Positions 1 to 8,607 of a DNA stretch of 64,000 bases are shown here, in pieces; positions within the stretch are counted from its first letter, which is position 1, and each line of letters opens with the position of its first letter. The notes beneath the pieces are model-generated. The model was given only the letters and a program-made list of their open reading frames with translations, made no database searches and was not told the DNA's origin. This DNA is from Flavonifractor sp. An112 (GTDB lineage: Bacteria > Bacillota > Clostridia > Oscillospirales > Oscillospiraceae): positions 124,001 through 188,000 of the forward strand of contig NZ_NFLU01000004.1 of NCBI RefSeq assembly GCF_002161085.1. Direction: 5' to 3'. A program made the position numbers and the translations under genes.

Positions 1-22
1 CCAGGTGGTGAAACATCGACCT

Positions 23-1441
23 ATGAAGAAAATCAAAGGCATCCGCGGCATTCGGAAGCGTTGGATGGTCAACTCCATCAGCGTGGTGCTCTTCATCGTG
101 CTACTGGCGGTGACTGCCTTTTCCGCAGCCATGGGCAGCTACTACTATTCGACTCTCAGCGAATCTCTGTCCCAAAAGGCGGAAAGCGCGGTGCGCAGCT
201 TCAACTACTACCGGGCCAGCGGCGACTCCTACTATGAGTATGCCCGGACGCTGGTAGGCAGCGACCAGTCCAGCGACCAGCTGGAGGTGGAGTTCCTGGA
301 CGCCAGCGGCCAGATCCGCTACTCCAGTTCGGACCTGACTGCCTTCCGTTCTCCGGGTACCCCTGATATCTCCAAGGCGCTGAGCCAGGGCAAGACCGAG
401 GTGTGGACCGGCTCCGACCCCAGTACTGGGGAGCATATTATGGCTGCCACCAGCCCCCTTATCATCGACGGGGAAGTGGTGGGTGCCATGCGCTATGTTA
501 CCTCTCTGCGGAACGTGGACTGGCAGATCGTTATTGTGGTAGCCATCTCCCTGGGCATCGGTATGGTGATCCTGGCTATTGTTTACTTTTCCAACCTGTA
601 CTTTGTCCGCTCCATTGTGGAGCCGGTGGCGGGAATCACGGAGACCGCCAAGCGCATCGCCGCCGGGTCCTACGGCGTGCAGATCGAAAAGCGCTTTGAC
701 GACGAGATCGGTGATTTGACCGACGCCATCAATGATATGTCTCTGAAGATCAACCAGAGCGAGAAGATGAAGAATGAATTTATCTCCTCAGTGTCCCACG
801 AGCTGCGTACCCCTCTGACGGCCATCAACGGCTGGGCGGAGACCATCATGAACGGCGAGGTGCGGGACGGTGCCGATGTGAAGAAGGGCATGGGCATCAT
901 CGTCTCTGAGGCCCGGCGGCTGACCAACATGGTGGAGGAGCTGCTGGAGTTCTCCCGCATCCAGGACGGTCGTTTCACCCTGTCGGTGGAGCCCATGGAC
1001 ATCAAGGCGGAGCTGGAGGACGCGGTATACACCTACCGGGAGTTCTTCCGCCGGGAGGGCATCGAGCTCAACCATTTCGACTGCGACGAGGAGTTTCCGC
1101 CCATTGAAGGCGATCCGGAGCGGCTGCGGCAGGTGTTCTGCAACCTGCTGGACAACGCCGCCAAGCACGGCGGCTCGGGTAAACGCATTGATACCGCTAT
1201 CCACCGGGAGGAGGATATGGTGGTTATCACCATCCGGGACTACGGTCCTGGCATTCCCGAGGAGGAGCTGCCCCACGTCAAGTACAAGTTCTACAAGGGT
1301 TCCTCCAAGGCCCGAGGCTCCGGCATCGGCCTGGCGGTGTGCGATGAGATTGTCAGCCGCCATGAGGGTGTGCTGGAGATTGGCAACGCCGAGGGGGGCG
1401 GCTGTATCGTCACCGTCCGTCTGCCCATCCAGCCCCAGTGA
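23..1441 (+). CDS. Two-component sensor histidine kinase (HAMP, HisKA, HATPase)
   Basis: Membrane sensor kinase that should autophosphorylate on histidine and pass phosphate to a response regulator. I see an N-terminal membrane segment (about residues 15-38), an extracytoplasmic loop, a second membrane segment near residue 170-195, a HAMP linker, the H-box SVSHELRTPL, the N-box NLLDNAAKHGG, and ATP-lid motifs DYGPGIPEEE and GSGIGLAV. The open frame reaches back to GTG codons at 5 and 8; the ATG at 23 is chosen because the protein then begins MKKIKGIRG just before the membrane helix. The window edge hides the upstream gene, which in this arrangement is usually the partner response regulator. 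The signal sensed cannot be read from the sequence. Confidence 0.88.
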   Translation: MKKIKGIRGIRKRWMVNSISVVLFIVLLAVTAFSAAMGSYYYSTLSESLSQKAESAVRSFNYYRASGDSYYEYARTLVGSDQSSDQLEVEFLDASGQIRYSSSDLTAFRSPGTPDISKALSQGKTEVWTGSDPSTGEHIMAATSPLIIDGEVVGAMRYVTSLRNVDWQIVIVVAISLGIGMVILAIVYFSNLYFVRSIVEPVAGITETAKRIAAGSYGVQIEKRFDDEIGDLTDAINDMSLKINQSEKMKNEFISSVSHELRTPLTAINGWAETIMNGEVRDGADVKKGMGIIVSEARRLTNMVEELLEFSRIQDGRFTLSVEPMDIKAELEDAVYTYREFFRREGIELNHFDCDEEFPPIEGDPERLRQVFCNLLDNAAKHGGSGKRIDTAIHREEDMVVITIRDYGPGIPEEELPHVKYKFYKGSSKARGSGIGLAVCDEIVSRHEGVLEIGNAEGGGCIVTVRLPIQPQ

Positions 1442-1479
1442 GGAAATGTCAGGTAAATCGAACATCTGTTTTAAAAAAG

Positions 1480-1513
1480 AGACCCGCACCCCTTGCAATC
1501 GGGGTGCGGGTCT
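1480..1513 (-). terminator. 13-bp hairpin with U-tract on the minus strand
   Basis: Arms AGACCCGCACCCC (1480-1492) and its exact complement (1501-1513) with an 8-nt loop. The T-run (complement of the A-tract 1473-1478) lies on the minus-strand 3' side, so as an intrinsic terminator it points away from both flanking plus-strand genes. On the plus strand it has no U-run. Confidence 0.5.
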
Positions 1514-1521
1514 GATACAAT
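1493..1521 (+). promoter_or_regulatory. Promoter of the DUF1385 gene
   Basis: TTGCAA (1493-1498), 17-bp spacer, TACAAT (1516-1521). The -35 box sits exactly in the loop of the 13-bp inverted repeat and the right arm fills the spacer, so a DNA-binding protein or cruciform there would affect this promoter. Confidence 0.5.
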
Positions 1522-1554
1522 ATGTTAGATATGAATCCAAATAGCAAGGAGAAC

Positions 1555-2544
1555 ATGGAACGAATGTCAAAACAGACGAAACGTGCCTGCGACACGCCGT
1601 ATAAGACCATGATCGGCGGTCAGGCCCTGATCGAAGGCATCATGATGCTGGGGCCGGAGAAAAAGGCCGTGGTGGTCCGCAAGCCGGACGGGGAACTGGC
1701 CGAGCAAGTAGAGGAGCGGGTGCTCATCAAGGACAAGCATCCGGTGCTGGGTGTGCCCTTCATCCGGGGCGTCTTTAACTTCTGTTCCTCCATGGCCAAC
1801 GGCGTCAAGGCGCTGATGTACTCCGCATCCTTCGTGCCTGAGGACGAGGAGGAGCCGGAGGAACCCTCTAAATTTGAGCAGTGGCTGGACAAGCACCTGG
1901 GCAGCGAAAAGGCGGCCTCCGCCCTGGTGACCCTGGCAGTGGTACTGGGTATCTGCTTCTCGGTGGGACTCTTCATTCTGCTGCCTACCGCCCTGGTGGG
2001 CCTATTGGGCCACTTTACCCCCCTGGCCATGTGGCTGCGCAACGTGCTGGAGGGTGTGGTTCGTATTGTAATCTTTGTGGGCTATCTGATCCTGTGCTCC
2101 CACATGAAGGATATCCATCGGGTATTCCAATATCACGGGGCGGAGCATAAGACCATCTTCTGCTATGAGCACGGTCTGCCCCTGACGGTGGAGAACGTCC
2201 GTAAGCAACCCCGGCACCATCCCCGCTGCGGTACCAGCTTCCTCTTTGTGGTGATCGTGGTGAGCATCCTGCTGTCCAGCGTGGTGTTCTCCTTTGTGGA
2301 GGTGACCAATACCTTCCTGCGGATGGGCCTGCATCTGCTGATGCTGCCGGTGATCGTCAGCCTGACCTATGAGTTCAACCGTCTGGTAGGCCGGCATGAC
2401 AACTGGTTTACCCGGATGATGTCTGCTCCCGGTATGTGGCTCCAGAACTGGACTACCTTTGAACCGGACGATTCCATGATCGAGGTGGGCATCCGGGCCT
2501 TTACCCTGGTGCTGCCTCAGGAGCAGGGCAAAGATCGGTGGTAA
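1555..2544 (+). CDS. DUF1385 (YqhQ-like) membrane protein
   Basis: A DUF1385 family membrane protein of unknown biochemical function. Diagnostic features are the N-terminal GGQALIEGIMMLGP stretch, the central FQYHGAEHKTIFCYE motif and RHHPRCGTSFLFVV, with hydrophobic segments at about residues 115-145, 160-185, 220-245 and 255-275. The frame is open from ATG 1522, but AAGGAG at 1546-1551 favours ATG 1555 or, with better spacing, ATG 1564. It sits 54 bp upstream of prmC, a gene order I know from many Clostridia, which hints at co-expression with translation genes. Family assignment is firm; function is unknown. Confidence 0.88.
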   Translation: MERMSKQTKRACDTPYKTMIGGQALIEGIMMLGPEKKAVVVRKPDGELAEQVEERVLIKDKHPVLGVPFIRGVFNFCSSMANGVKALMYSASFVPEDEEEPEEPSKFEQWLDKHLGSEKAASALVTLAVVLGICFSVGLFILLPTALVGLLGHFTPLAMWLRNVLEGVVRIVIFVGYLILCSHMKDIHRVFQYHGAEHKTIFCYEHGLPLTVENVRKQPRHHPRCGTSFLFVVIVVSILLSSVVFSFVEVTNTFLRMGLHLLMLPVIVSLTYEFNRLVGRHDNWFTRMMSAPGMWLQNWTTFEPDDSMIEVGIRAFTLVLPQEQGKDRW

Positions 2545-2598
2545 CACCCAATAAAGGTGTTTTGAGAGAGAACAAGAGAGACGAGGAGTGGTTACAGC

Positions 2599-3462
2599 AT
2601 GGCAACCACCTACAACAACCTCTATCTGGACGTACGCCGCCGCCTGCGGGAAGCAGGGGTGGAGGGTGCCCAGCTGGAGGCCCGGGAGTTGGTGTGCGCT
2701 GCCGCCGGAAAGAACCGGGAGCAGTATTACCGGGATATGGCCCTCTATGCTTCTGACGCGGTGGAGGAGAAGCTGAAGGAGCTGGTGGAGCGGCGGCTGT
2801 CCGGAGAACCGGTGGCCTACATCATTGGAGAGTGGGAATTTTACGGCCTGCCTCTCACCGTCAACCGGGATGTACTCATCCCCCGCATGGATACTGAACT
2901 GCTGGCTGAGCGGGCCATTCTGCTGGCCCGGGCGGCAGGGGAGGGGGCACGGGTGCTGGATCTGTGCGCTGGCAGCGGCTGCGTGGGTCTGGCGGTGGCC
3001 TCCAACGTGCCCGACTGCCGGGTGGTGCTGGCTGATCTCAGCGAGGCGGCCCTGAAAACCTGTAAGCAGAATATCCGACGGTGTGACCTGAATGCCCGGG
3101 TGACCTGCTTCCAGGCCGACGCCCTTCAGCCTCCGGACGGAGCGCTGTGGGATTTTGACGTCATTGCCTGCAACCCGCCATATATTCCCACCGGAGATAT
3201 TGCCGGACTGGACCGCTCTGTCCGGGATTTTGAGCCTCGTACCGCTCTGGACGGCGGCGCCGACGGCCTGGATTTCTACCGGGCGGTGACTGCCCAGTGG
3301 GGCCCCGCTTTGCGGCTGGGCGGCTCCCTCCTTTTTGAGGTGGGGATTGGACAGGCTCCGGATGTGGAGCAGCTGCTGATTGAGCAGGGCTTCTCTAACG
3401 TGCAGTCCAGTCAGGACACCCAGGGCATCTGGCGTGTGGTGGAAGGCGTTTTGAATCGGTAA
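2599..3462 (+). CDS. prmC: Peptide chain release factor N5-glutamine methyltransferase PrmC
   Basis: Methylates the glutamine of the GGQ motif in release factors RF1 and RF2, using S-adenosylmethionine. The protein has the family length (287 aa), an N-terminal helical domain that contacts the release factor, the SAM-binding motif DLCAGSGCVG (residues 121-130) and the substrate-glutamine motif NPPY (192-195). A GAGGAG-type ribosome binding site precedes ATG 2599. In many Firmicutes prmC follows prfA; here it follows the DUF1385 gene and precedes recA, so the release factor gene is elsewhere. Confidence 0.95.
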   Translation: MATTYNNLYLDVRRRLREAGVEGAQLEARELVCAAAGKNREQYYRDMALYASDAVEEKLKELVERRLSGEPVAYIIGEWEFYGLPLTVNRDVLIPRMDTELLAERAILLARAAGEGARVLDLCAGSGCVGLAVASNVPDCRVVLADLSEAALKTCKQNIRRCDLNARVTCFQADALQPPDGALWDFDVIACNPPYIPTGDIAGLDRSVRDFEPRTALDGGADGLDFYRAVTAQWGPALRLGGSLLFEVGIGQAPDVEQLLIEQGFSNVQSSQDTQGIWRVVEGVLNR

Positions 3463-3482
3463 GGGCGGGCTTCTGGCCCGCC
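3463..3482 (+). other. Short GC-rich hairpin between prmC and recA
   Basis: GGCGGGC-TTCT-GCCCGCC-type hairpin immediately after the prmC stop, with no U-run behind it. It may slow transcription or stabilise the upstream mRNA end; it is not a convincing terminator. I see no GAAC-N4-GTTC type LexA box before recA. Confidence 0.4.
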
Positions 3483-3503
3483 GTGAAAGGATGAAAAGGA
3501 TAC

Positions 3504-4616
3504 ATGGCAGACAAGAAGAAATCTGTGGTGGAGAGCGCCGCTCCCGCCTCTGACAAGAAAAAGGCGCTGGAGACCGCCATGGCCCAGATCGAGAAGGCCT
3601 ACGGCAAGGGCTCCATCATGCGCTTGGGCGACAACGCCGACATTGTGGTGGAGGCCATCCCTACCGGCTCTCTGTCCCTGGACCTGGCCCTGGGCATCGG
3701 CGGCGTCCCCAAGGGACGTATCATTGAGATCTATGGCCCCGAGTCCTCCGGTAAAACCACCCTGGCCCTCCACATTGTGGCCGAGGCCCAGAAGCGGGGT
3801 GGCGAGGTGGCCTTTATCGACGCCGAGCACGCCCTGGATCCCTACTATGCCCGGGCTCTGGGCGTGGACATCGACTCCATGCTTATCTCCCAGCCCGACA
3901 CCGGCGAGCAGGGCCTGGAAATCTGTGAAGCCTTGGTCCGCTCCGGCGCCATCGACGTGGTGGTGGTGGACTCGGTGGCCGCCCTGACCCCCCGTGCCGA
4001 GATCGAGGGCGACATGGGCGACTCCCATGTGGGCCTGCTGGCCCGCCTCATGAGCCAGGCTCTGCGGAAGCTGGCCGGCTCCATTGCCAAGACCAACTGC
4101 GTGGTCATCTTTATCAACCAGCTGCGCGAAAAGGTGGGCGTTATGTACGGCAACCCGGAGGTCACCACCGGCGGCCGGGCTCTGAAGTTCTATGCCTCCG
4201 TCCGTATGGATGTGCGCCGGGTGGAGTCTTTGAAGAATGGCTCTGAGATCATTGGTAACCGTACCCGGGTCAAGGTGGTCAAGAACAAGGTTTCTCCTCC
4301 CTTCAAGGAGGCGGAGTTTGACATCATGTACGGCGAGGGCATCTCCAAGGTGGGCGAGATCCTGGATCTGGCCACCAAGCTGGACCTGGTTCAGAAGTCG
4401 GGTTCCTGGTTTGCCATGGGTGAGACCCGTCTGGGTCAGGGCCGGGATGCTGCCAAGCAGTACCTGAAGGACAACCCGGAGGTATGCGATCGGCTGGAGG
4501 CCGACATTCGGAAGAACTCCTACAAGCTGATGAGCAGCCAGGCCCGGGCCGCTGCCCGTGCTGCTGGCCGGGCGGTGGATGTATCCGCCGAGGACTTCGA
4601 GGATGCGGATCAGTAA
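3504..4616 (+). CDS. recA: Recombinase RecA
   Basis: DNA strand-exchange ATPase for homologous repair and SOS co-protease activity. The 370-aa protein carries Walker [10 protein letters not shown] (residues 78-86), Walker [11 protein letters not shown], the MAW-like segment ([15 protein letters not shown]) and an acidic C-terminus ([10 protein letters not shown]) normal for the family. No intein is present. It is followed by recX, whose start codon lies inside the last codons of recA, so RecX is translationally coupled to the protein it regulates. No recognisable LexA operator is seen upstream, so SOS control is not supported by this sequence alone. Confidence 0.98.
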   Translation: MADKKKSVVESAAPASDKKKALETAMAQIEKAYGKGSIMRLGDNADIVVEAIPTGSLSLDLALGIGGVPKGRIIEIYGPESSGKTTLALHIVAEAQKRGGEVAFIDAEHALDPYYARALGVDIDSMLISQPDTGEQGLEICEALVRSGAIDVVVVDSVAALTPRAEIEGDMGDSHVGLLARLMSQALRKLAGSIAKTNCVVIFINQLREKVGVMYGNPEVTTGGRALKFYASVRMDVRRVESLKNGSEIIGNRTRVKVVKNKVSPPFKEAEFDIMYGEGISKVGEILDLATKLDLVQKSGSWFAMGETRLGQGRDAAKQYLKDNPEVCDRLEADIRKNSYKLMSSQARAAARAAGRAVDVSAEDFEDADQ

Positions 4617-5253
4617 GCTGGCCCCCTCGGAGCGCATTCAAGGCCGCTGGCTGTGCCACCTGGAGGATGGGACCATCCTCCGCATCACAGAAAATGAGAT
4701 CGTCGCCTTTGGGCTGTGCTCAGGCCTGGAGCTGAGCCAGGAGCAGTTAGAGCAGGTGGAACGGGCTGCCAAAGCCGCCGCTGTGCGGGACAAGGCTCTG
4801 GACCTGCTGGCTGCCCGACCCCTGTCCCGGAAGGAACTGGTGGACAAGCTGACTGCCCGGCCCCGGAACCGTGAGAAGGAGCCGCTGGCTGACCGGGAGA
4901 CCGCTGAAGCGGCGGCCGACCGGCTGGAGGAGCTGGGCTACCTGAACGATGAGGCCTATGCCCGTACGGTGGCCGACCACTATGCTGCCAAGGGCTGGGG
5001 CCCGGCCCGCATCCGGGACGAACTCTATCGCCGAGGTGTGCCCCGGGACTATTGGGACGAAGCCCTGGAGGATCTGGAGGCTCCTGACGACGCTATTGAC
5101 GCTTTTTTGCAGAAAAAACTCCGTGGGGCGGATCTCGCCGACCCCAAAAGTTATCAACGGGCGGCCAACGCCCTGGCCCGCCGGGGGTTCCGGTGGGAGG
5201 ATATCAAAGAGGGCCTGCGCCGGTACGGCGGGGCACTGGAGGAGGAATTCTGA
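4603..5253 (+). CDS. recX: Regulatory protein RecX
   Basis: RecX binds along the RecA filament and modulates its activity. The 216-aa protein shows three helical RecX repeats, seen in [42 protein letters not shown] and the C-terminal [26 protein letters not shown] 4603 is chosen although the frame is open earlier: it overlaps the recA end by 14 bp and has a GAGG sequence a few bases upstream. The stop overlaps the start of the next gene (TGATG), so recA-recX-nitroreductase appear to be one transcription unit. Confidence 0.92.
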   Translation: MRISKLAPSERIQGRWLCHLEDGTILRITENEIVAFGLCSGLELSQEQLEQVERAAKAAAVRDKALDLLAARPLSRKELVDKLTARPRNREKEPLADRETAEAAADRLEELGYLNDEAYARTVADHYAAKGWGPARIRDELYRRGVPRDYWDEALEDLEAPDDAIDAFLQKKLRGADLADPKSYQRAANALARRGFRWEDIKEGLRRYGGALEEEF

Positions 5254-5828
5254 TGGATACCCGCGAAGCCCTGATGACCCGCCGCAGCATCCGCCGCTAT
5301 AAGGCCGACCCCATTCCGGAGGCCGATTTGAAGGACATCCTGGAGGCCGGTTTGGCTGCCCCGTCCGCTATCAACCTGCAGCACTGGTACTTTGTAGCCG
5401 TTCAGAGCCCCGAAGCTCTGGAGGAGGTCAAGACCATCATGGGCGGGGTAGTGGAGAAGTTCACCCCGGTGCTGGAGCAGCGCTTTGCCCGCAACCCGGA
5501 GCAGGTGGGTATCACCAACAAGTTCCTGTCCACTCTGGGAGGGGCGCCGGTATGTGTACTGGTGTTCTTCCTGAAACCTGACTATCCAGACCGGGACGGC
5601 GCCATGCAGAGCGTGTCCGCCGCCATTGAAAATGTACTGCTGGCTGCCTGGGACAAGGGGATCGGCTCCTGCTGGCTGTCCGCGCCCCAGCGGATGGGCT
5701 TCGGCCCCGCCTTTCAGGAGCGGTTCGCTCCTGACAAGGGAGAATTCGTGGCGGCCATTACCCTGGGCTATCCCGATCAGCAGCCCAAAATGCCTCCCCG
5801 CCGGGAGGGCAGATATACCATCGTATAA
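5253..5828 (+). CDS. Nitroreductase family protein
   Basis: FMN-dependent NAD(P)H oxidoreductase of the nitroreductase fold. Seen are the N-terminal MTRRSIRRYKADPI phosphate-binding arginines, the LAAPSAINLQHWYF segment and the C-terminal GSCWLSAPQRMGF cofactor region. ATG 5253 shares bases with the recX stop and has GGAGGAAT upstream. At 191 aa it is of normal length for the family. The substrate cannot be told from sequence. Its place after recA-recX is probably a shared transcript rather than shared biochemistry. Confidence 0.88.
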   Translation: MDTREALMTRRSIRRYKADPIPEADLKDILEAGLAAPSAINLQHWYFVAVQSPEALEEVKTIMGGVVEKFTPVLEQRFARNPEQVGITNKFLSTLGGAPVCVLVFFLKPDYPDRDGAMQSVSAAIENVLLAAWDKGIGSCWLSAPQRMGFGPAFQERFAPDKGEFVAAITLGYPDQQPKMPPRREGRYTIV

Positions 5829-5840
5829 GGAGGCAGTCTC

Positions 5841-7160
5841 TTGAAGATTGCATTTGTATCCCTTGGCTGTGCCAAGAATTTGGTGAATACCGAGCAGATG
5901 ATGGCCCTGGTGAAGGCTGCCGGCCATACCGTTACCGGCGACCCCGAGGGGGCCGATGTGGCGGTGCTCAATACCTGCGGCTTTATCGATTCCGCCAAGA
6001 GCGAGGCCATCCAGAATATTTTGGAGCTGGCTGCCCTGAAGGACCAGGGTAAGCTGGGCAAGCTGCTGGTGGCGGGCTGTCTGACCCAGCGCTACCGGGA
6101 TGAGATCCTGGAGGAACTGCCCGAGATCGACGGCATTCTGGGTACCGGCAGTTATACCGACATCGTGCCCGCTATCGAGTCTGTCATGGAAGGGGATACC
6201 CCCACCTACTTCGGGGATATCGACCATACCATCGAGGACGGTGCGCGCATCGTCTCCACGCCCCCCTATACCGCGTTCCTGAAGATTGCCGAGGGGTGCG
6301 ACAACCGGTGTGCCTACTGCGTGATTCCCTCCCTCCGGGGCCGGTACCGCAGCCGCACCATGGAGTCACTGCTGGCTGAGGCCAAGAAGCTGGCCGACGA
6401 CGGGGTGAAGGAGCTCATCGTCATCGCTCAGGACATCACCCGGTACGGCACCGATCTGTACCGTAAGCGGATGCTGCCGGAACTGCTGACCGAGCTGTGC
6501 AAGCTGCCCTTCCACTGGGTGCGGCTCCACTACCTGTACCCCGATGAGCTGGATGACGCCCTCATCGACGTCATTGCCCGGGAGCATAAGATCCTCAAGT
6601 ATATTGACATCCCCCTCCAGCATATCAATGACCGTATCCTCAAGGCCATGAACCGGCGCTCCACCAAGGCGGAGATCATCGCCCTGCTGAAGAAGCTGCG
6701 GGAGCGGCTGCCCGGTCTGGTGCTGCGTACCTCCCTCATCTGCGGCCTGCCCGGCGAGACGGAGGAGGAGTTTGAGGAGCTGTGTGACTTCCTGCGGGAG
6801 AGCGGTATTGAGCGGGCGGGTATCTTCCAGTTCTCTCCTGAGGAGGGGACCCCCGCCGCCGTCATGCCTGATCAGGTGGACCCGGATACCGCCAAGCGGC
6901 GTGTGGAGCTGCTGGTGGAGCTCCAGAGCCGGGTGATGGACGCCTGGAACGAGAGCCGCCTGGGAGAGACCCTGGAGGTGCTGTGCGAGGGCTTTGACCA
7001 GGAGATGGGCTGCTACGCTGGCCGCTCCTATGCCGATTCCCCCGACGTGGACGGCAAGGTGTTCTTTACCGCCGCCGGTCTGGTGCCTGCGGGGACCTTT
7101 GTCAACGTGCGTATTACCGGTACCAGCGATGGTGACCTGACCGGGGAAATAGAGGAGTGA
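5841..7160 (+). CDS. rimO: Ribosomal protein S12 methylthiotransferase RimO
   Basis: Radical-SAM enzyme that adds a methylthio group to an aspartate of ribosomal protein S12. The N-terminal UPF0004 domain supplies three cysteines for the second iron-sulfur cluster (C10, C46, C80) and the radical-SAM motif is GCDNRCAYC (C153, C157, C160); a TRAM-like domain closes the protein (EVLCEGFDQEMGCYAGRSY onward). MKIAFVSLGCAKNLVNTE is the RimO N-terminus rather than MiaB. Translation starts at TTG 5841, seven bases after AAGGAGG. It is followed by pgsA, a pairing common in Firmicutes. Confidence 0.95.
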   Translation: MKIAFVSLGCAKNLVNTEQMMALVKAAGHTVTGDPEGADVAVLNTCGFIDSAKSEAIQNILELAALKDQGKLGKLLVAGCLTQRYRDEILEELPEIDGILGTGSYTDIVPAIESVMEGDTPTYFGDIDHTIEDGARIVSTPPYTAFLKIAEGCDNRCAYCVIPSLRGRYRSRTMESLLAEAKKLADDGVKELIVIAQDITRYGTDLYRKRMLPELLTELCKLPFHWVRLHYLYPDELDDALIDVIAREHKILKYIDIPLQHINDRILKAMNRRSTKAEIIALLKKLRERLPGLVLRTSLICGLPGETEEEFEELCDFLRESGIERAGIFQFSPEEGTPAAVMPDQVDPDTAKRRVELLVELQSRVMDAWNESRLGETLEVLCEGFDQEMGCYAGRSYADSPDVDGKVFFTAAGLVPAGTFVNVRITGTSDGDLTGEIEE

Positions 7161-7166
7161 CGTGTT

Positions 7167-7694
7167 TTGAATACCGCCAATAAGCTGACTTTGCTTCGGG
7201 TACTGCTCATCCCCGTCTTTCTGGTGGTGCTCTACCTCCAGTTCCCCTTCCATATGTACTATGCCCTGGCTGTGTTCATCCTGGCCAGCGTCACTGATTT
7301 TGTGGACGGCTATATTGCCCGTCACTACAACATGATTACCGATTTCGGCAAGTTCATGGACCCTCTGGCGGACAAGATGCTGGTCATGGCCGCCCTGCTG
7401 TGGTTCGTGGAGATGAACCGTTTCCCCGCTTGGGCTCTTCTCATTGTGGTGGTGCGGGAGTTTGCCGTTACCGGCCTGCGGCTGATCGCCGTGGAGCGGG
7501 GAAGGGTCATTGCCGCCGCCTGGTCGGGCAAGATCAAGACCGCCTCCACCATGGTGTGCATCTGCATTATGCTGGTGTTCCACAACCTGACCCTGGATGT
7601 GGTATGCGTGGCCATTATTTTGGCTACCACCATCTATTCCGGTATCGAGTATTTTGTAAAAAATAAGGACGTTATCGACTGGAGTAAGGTATAA
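7167..7694 (+). CDS. pgsA: CDP-diacylglycerol--glycerol-3-phosphate 3-phosphatidyltransferase
   Basis: Makes phosphatidylglycerophosphate, the first committed step to phosphatidylglycerol. The CDP-alcohol phosphotransferase motif is present as [27 protein letters not shown] (shown here in two parts: DFVDGYIAR and [10 protein letters not shown]), flanked by hydrophobic segments. The TTG at 7167 is the start, nine bases after AGGAG. The last stop base is the first base of the next gene's ATG. A second, similar gene is at 38760; this copy, in the rimO context, is the more likely housekeeping enzyme. Confidence 0.93.
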   Translation: MNTANKLTLLRVLLIPVFLVVLYLQFPFHMYYALAVFILASVTDFVDGYIARHYNMITDFGKFMDPLADKMLVMAALLWFVEMNRFPAWALLIVVVREFAVTGLRLIAVERGRVIAAAWSGKIKTASTMVCICIMLVFHNLTLDVVCVAIILATTIYSGIEYFVKNKDVIDWSKV

Positions 7695-8329
7695 TGCTGG
7701 ACTTTACCAGAACTTTGGAGGAGGACCGGCCCCTCATCCATCCCACCTGTGTGGTGAAAAACTGCACTTTTGGCCGCTATGTGGAGCTGGGGGACCACTG
7801 TATCGTGGAGGAGACCCATGTGGGGGACTATACCTACCTCTTCGGGTCCAACGATGTGATCTACTCCCACATCGGCAAGTTCAACTCCATCGCCACCGGC
7901 GTGCGCATCAACCCGGTGCAGCACCCGGCCAAGACCCGGGCGGCGGCCCACCACTTTACTTACCGCTGCGCCCACTACGGCTTCGGGCCGGACGACCAGG
8001 CGCTGCTCCAATGGCGGCGGGACAACCACCGTGTCACCACGGGCAACGACGTGTGGATCGGCCACAACGCCGTTATCATGGCGGGGGTCACTCTGGGCCA
8101 CGGCGCGGTGGTGGGGGCGGGTGCCGTGGTCACCCACGACGTGGCCCCCTATGAGATCGTGGGGGGCGTACCCGCCCGACACATCGGCTGGCGGTACGAC
8201 CAGGACACCATCGCCGCCCTCCTGCGCATCCAGTGGTGGGACTGGAGCCATGAGGAGCTGAAGGAGCGGCTGCGGGACTTTGATGACGTGGCCGCCTTCT
8301 GTGCCAAATATGACCCGGGTGTTCGTTGA
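7694..8329 (+). CDS. Left-handed beta-helix acetyltransferase, phosphonate-metabolism type
   Basis: Hexapeptide-repeat acyltransferase of the xenobiotic/chloramphenicol acetyltransferase fold. From memory of family sequences it most resembles the transferase class found beside C-P lyase genes ([73 protein letters not shown]). The catalytic histidine is likely in the [15 protein letters not shown] region. No phosphonate genes lie nearby, so the acceptor is unknown. It overlaps the pgsA stop by one base, implying coupled expression with rimO-pgsA, and the cysteine T-box promoter begins within its stop codon region. Confidence 0.8.
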   Translation: MLDFTRTLEEDRPLIHPTCVVKNCTFGRYVELGDHCIVEETHVGDYTYLFGSNDVIYSHIGKFNSIATGVRINPVQHPAKTRAAAHHFTYRCAHYGFGPDDQALLQWRRDNHRVTTGNDVWIGHNAVIMAGVTLGHGAVVGAGAVVTHDVAPYEIVGGVPARHIGWRYDQDTIAALLRIQWWDWSHEELKERLRDFDDVAAFCAKYDPGVR

Positions 8330-8330
8330 C

Positions 8331-8359
8331 TTGACACCAAATGGAAAACGTGGTAGTAT
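8331..8359 (+). promoter_or_regulatory. Promoter of the cysE-cysS T-box transcript
   Basis: TTGACA (8331-8336), 17-bp spacer, TAGTAT (8354-8359). It overlaps the end of the upstream gene and drives the leader RNA that follows. Confidence 0.6.
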
Positions 8360-8365
8360 ACTATG

Positions 8366-8592
8366 GTAACCAAATAGCGCGAGGAACGGAAATAGTATCC
8401 AGCGAGTACCCGCCAGAGAGGGAACGTCACCGGCTGAGAGCGGTCCCAGGGAGTAACTGGAGAATGTGCGTCCGGGAGCGCGGGGGATGTGGATGCCCCC
8501 CGGCTGGCCCCGTCATCGGCCTTCGAGTGAGAAATGAGAGTGGAACCGCGATTTTATCGCCTCTTATGCGTATGCGTAAGAGGCGTTTTTCT
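8366..8592 (+). ncRNA. Cysteine-specific T-box leader
   Basis: A tRNA-sensing leader. The conserved T-box sequence AGTGGAACCGCG ends at 8550 and is followed by a terminator hairpin, CGCCTCTTA (8558-8566) with TAAGAGGCG (8577-8585), and a U-run. Stem I elements AGAGAGGGA and GGCTGAGAG are visible near 8415-8440. The likely specifier lies in GAATGTGCG (8462-8470); both possible registers, TGT and TGC, are cysteine codons. The T-box variable base is A (TGGA), which matches the U73 discriminator of tRNA-Cys. Uncharged tRNA-Cys should block the terminator and allow expression of cysE and cysS. Confidence 0.9.
8558..8590 (+). terminator. T-box regulated terminator
   Basis: 9-bp stem (8558-8566 with 8577-8585) followed by TTTTT. 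Its 5' arm region competes with the T-box/antiterminator pairing. Confidence 0.85.
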
Positions 8593-8607
8593 TTGGAGGT
8601 GTTTTCC

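Noticed and set aside
3463-3503. LexA/SOS box upstream of recA
   Set aside because: No GAAC-N4-GTTC-like palindrome could be found in the prmC-recA gap; only a GC hairpin is present.
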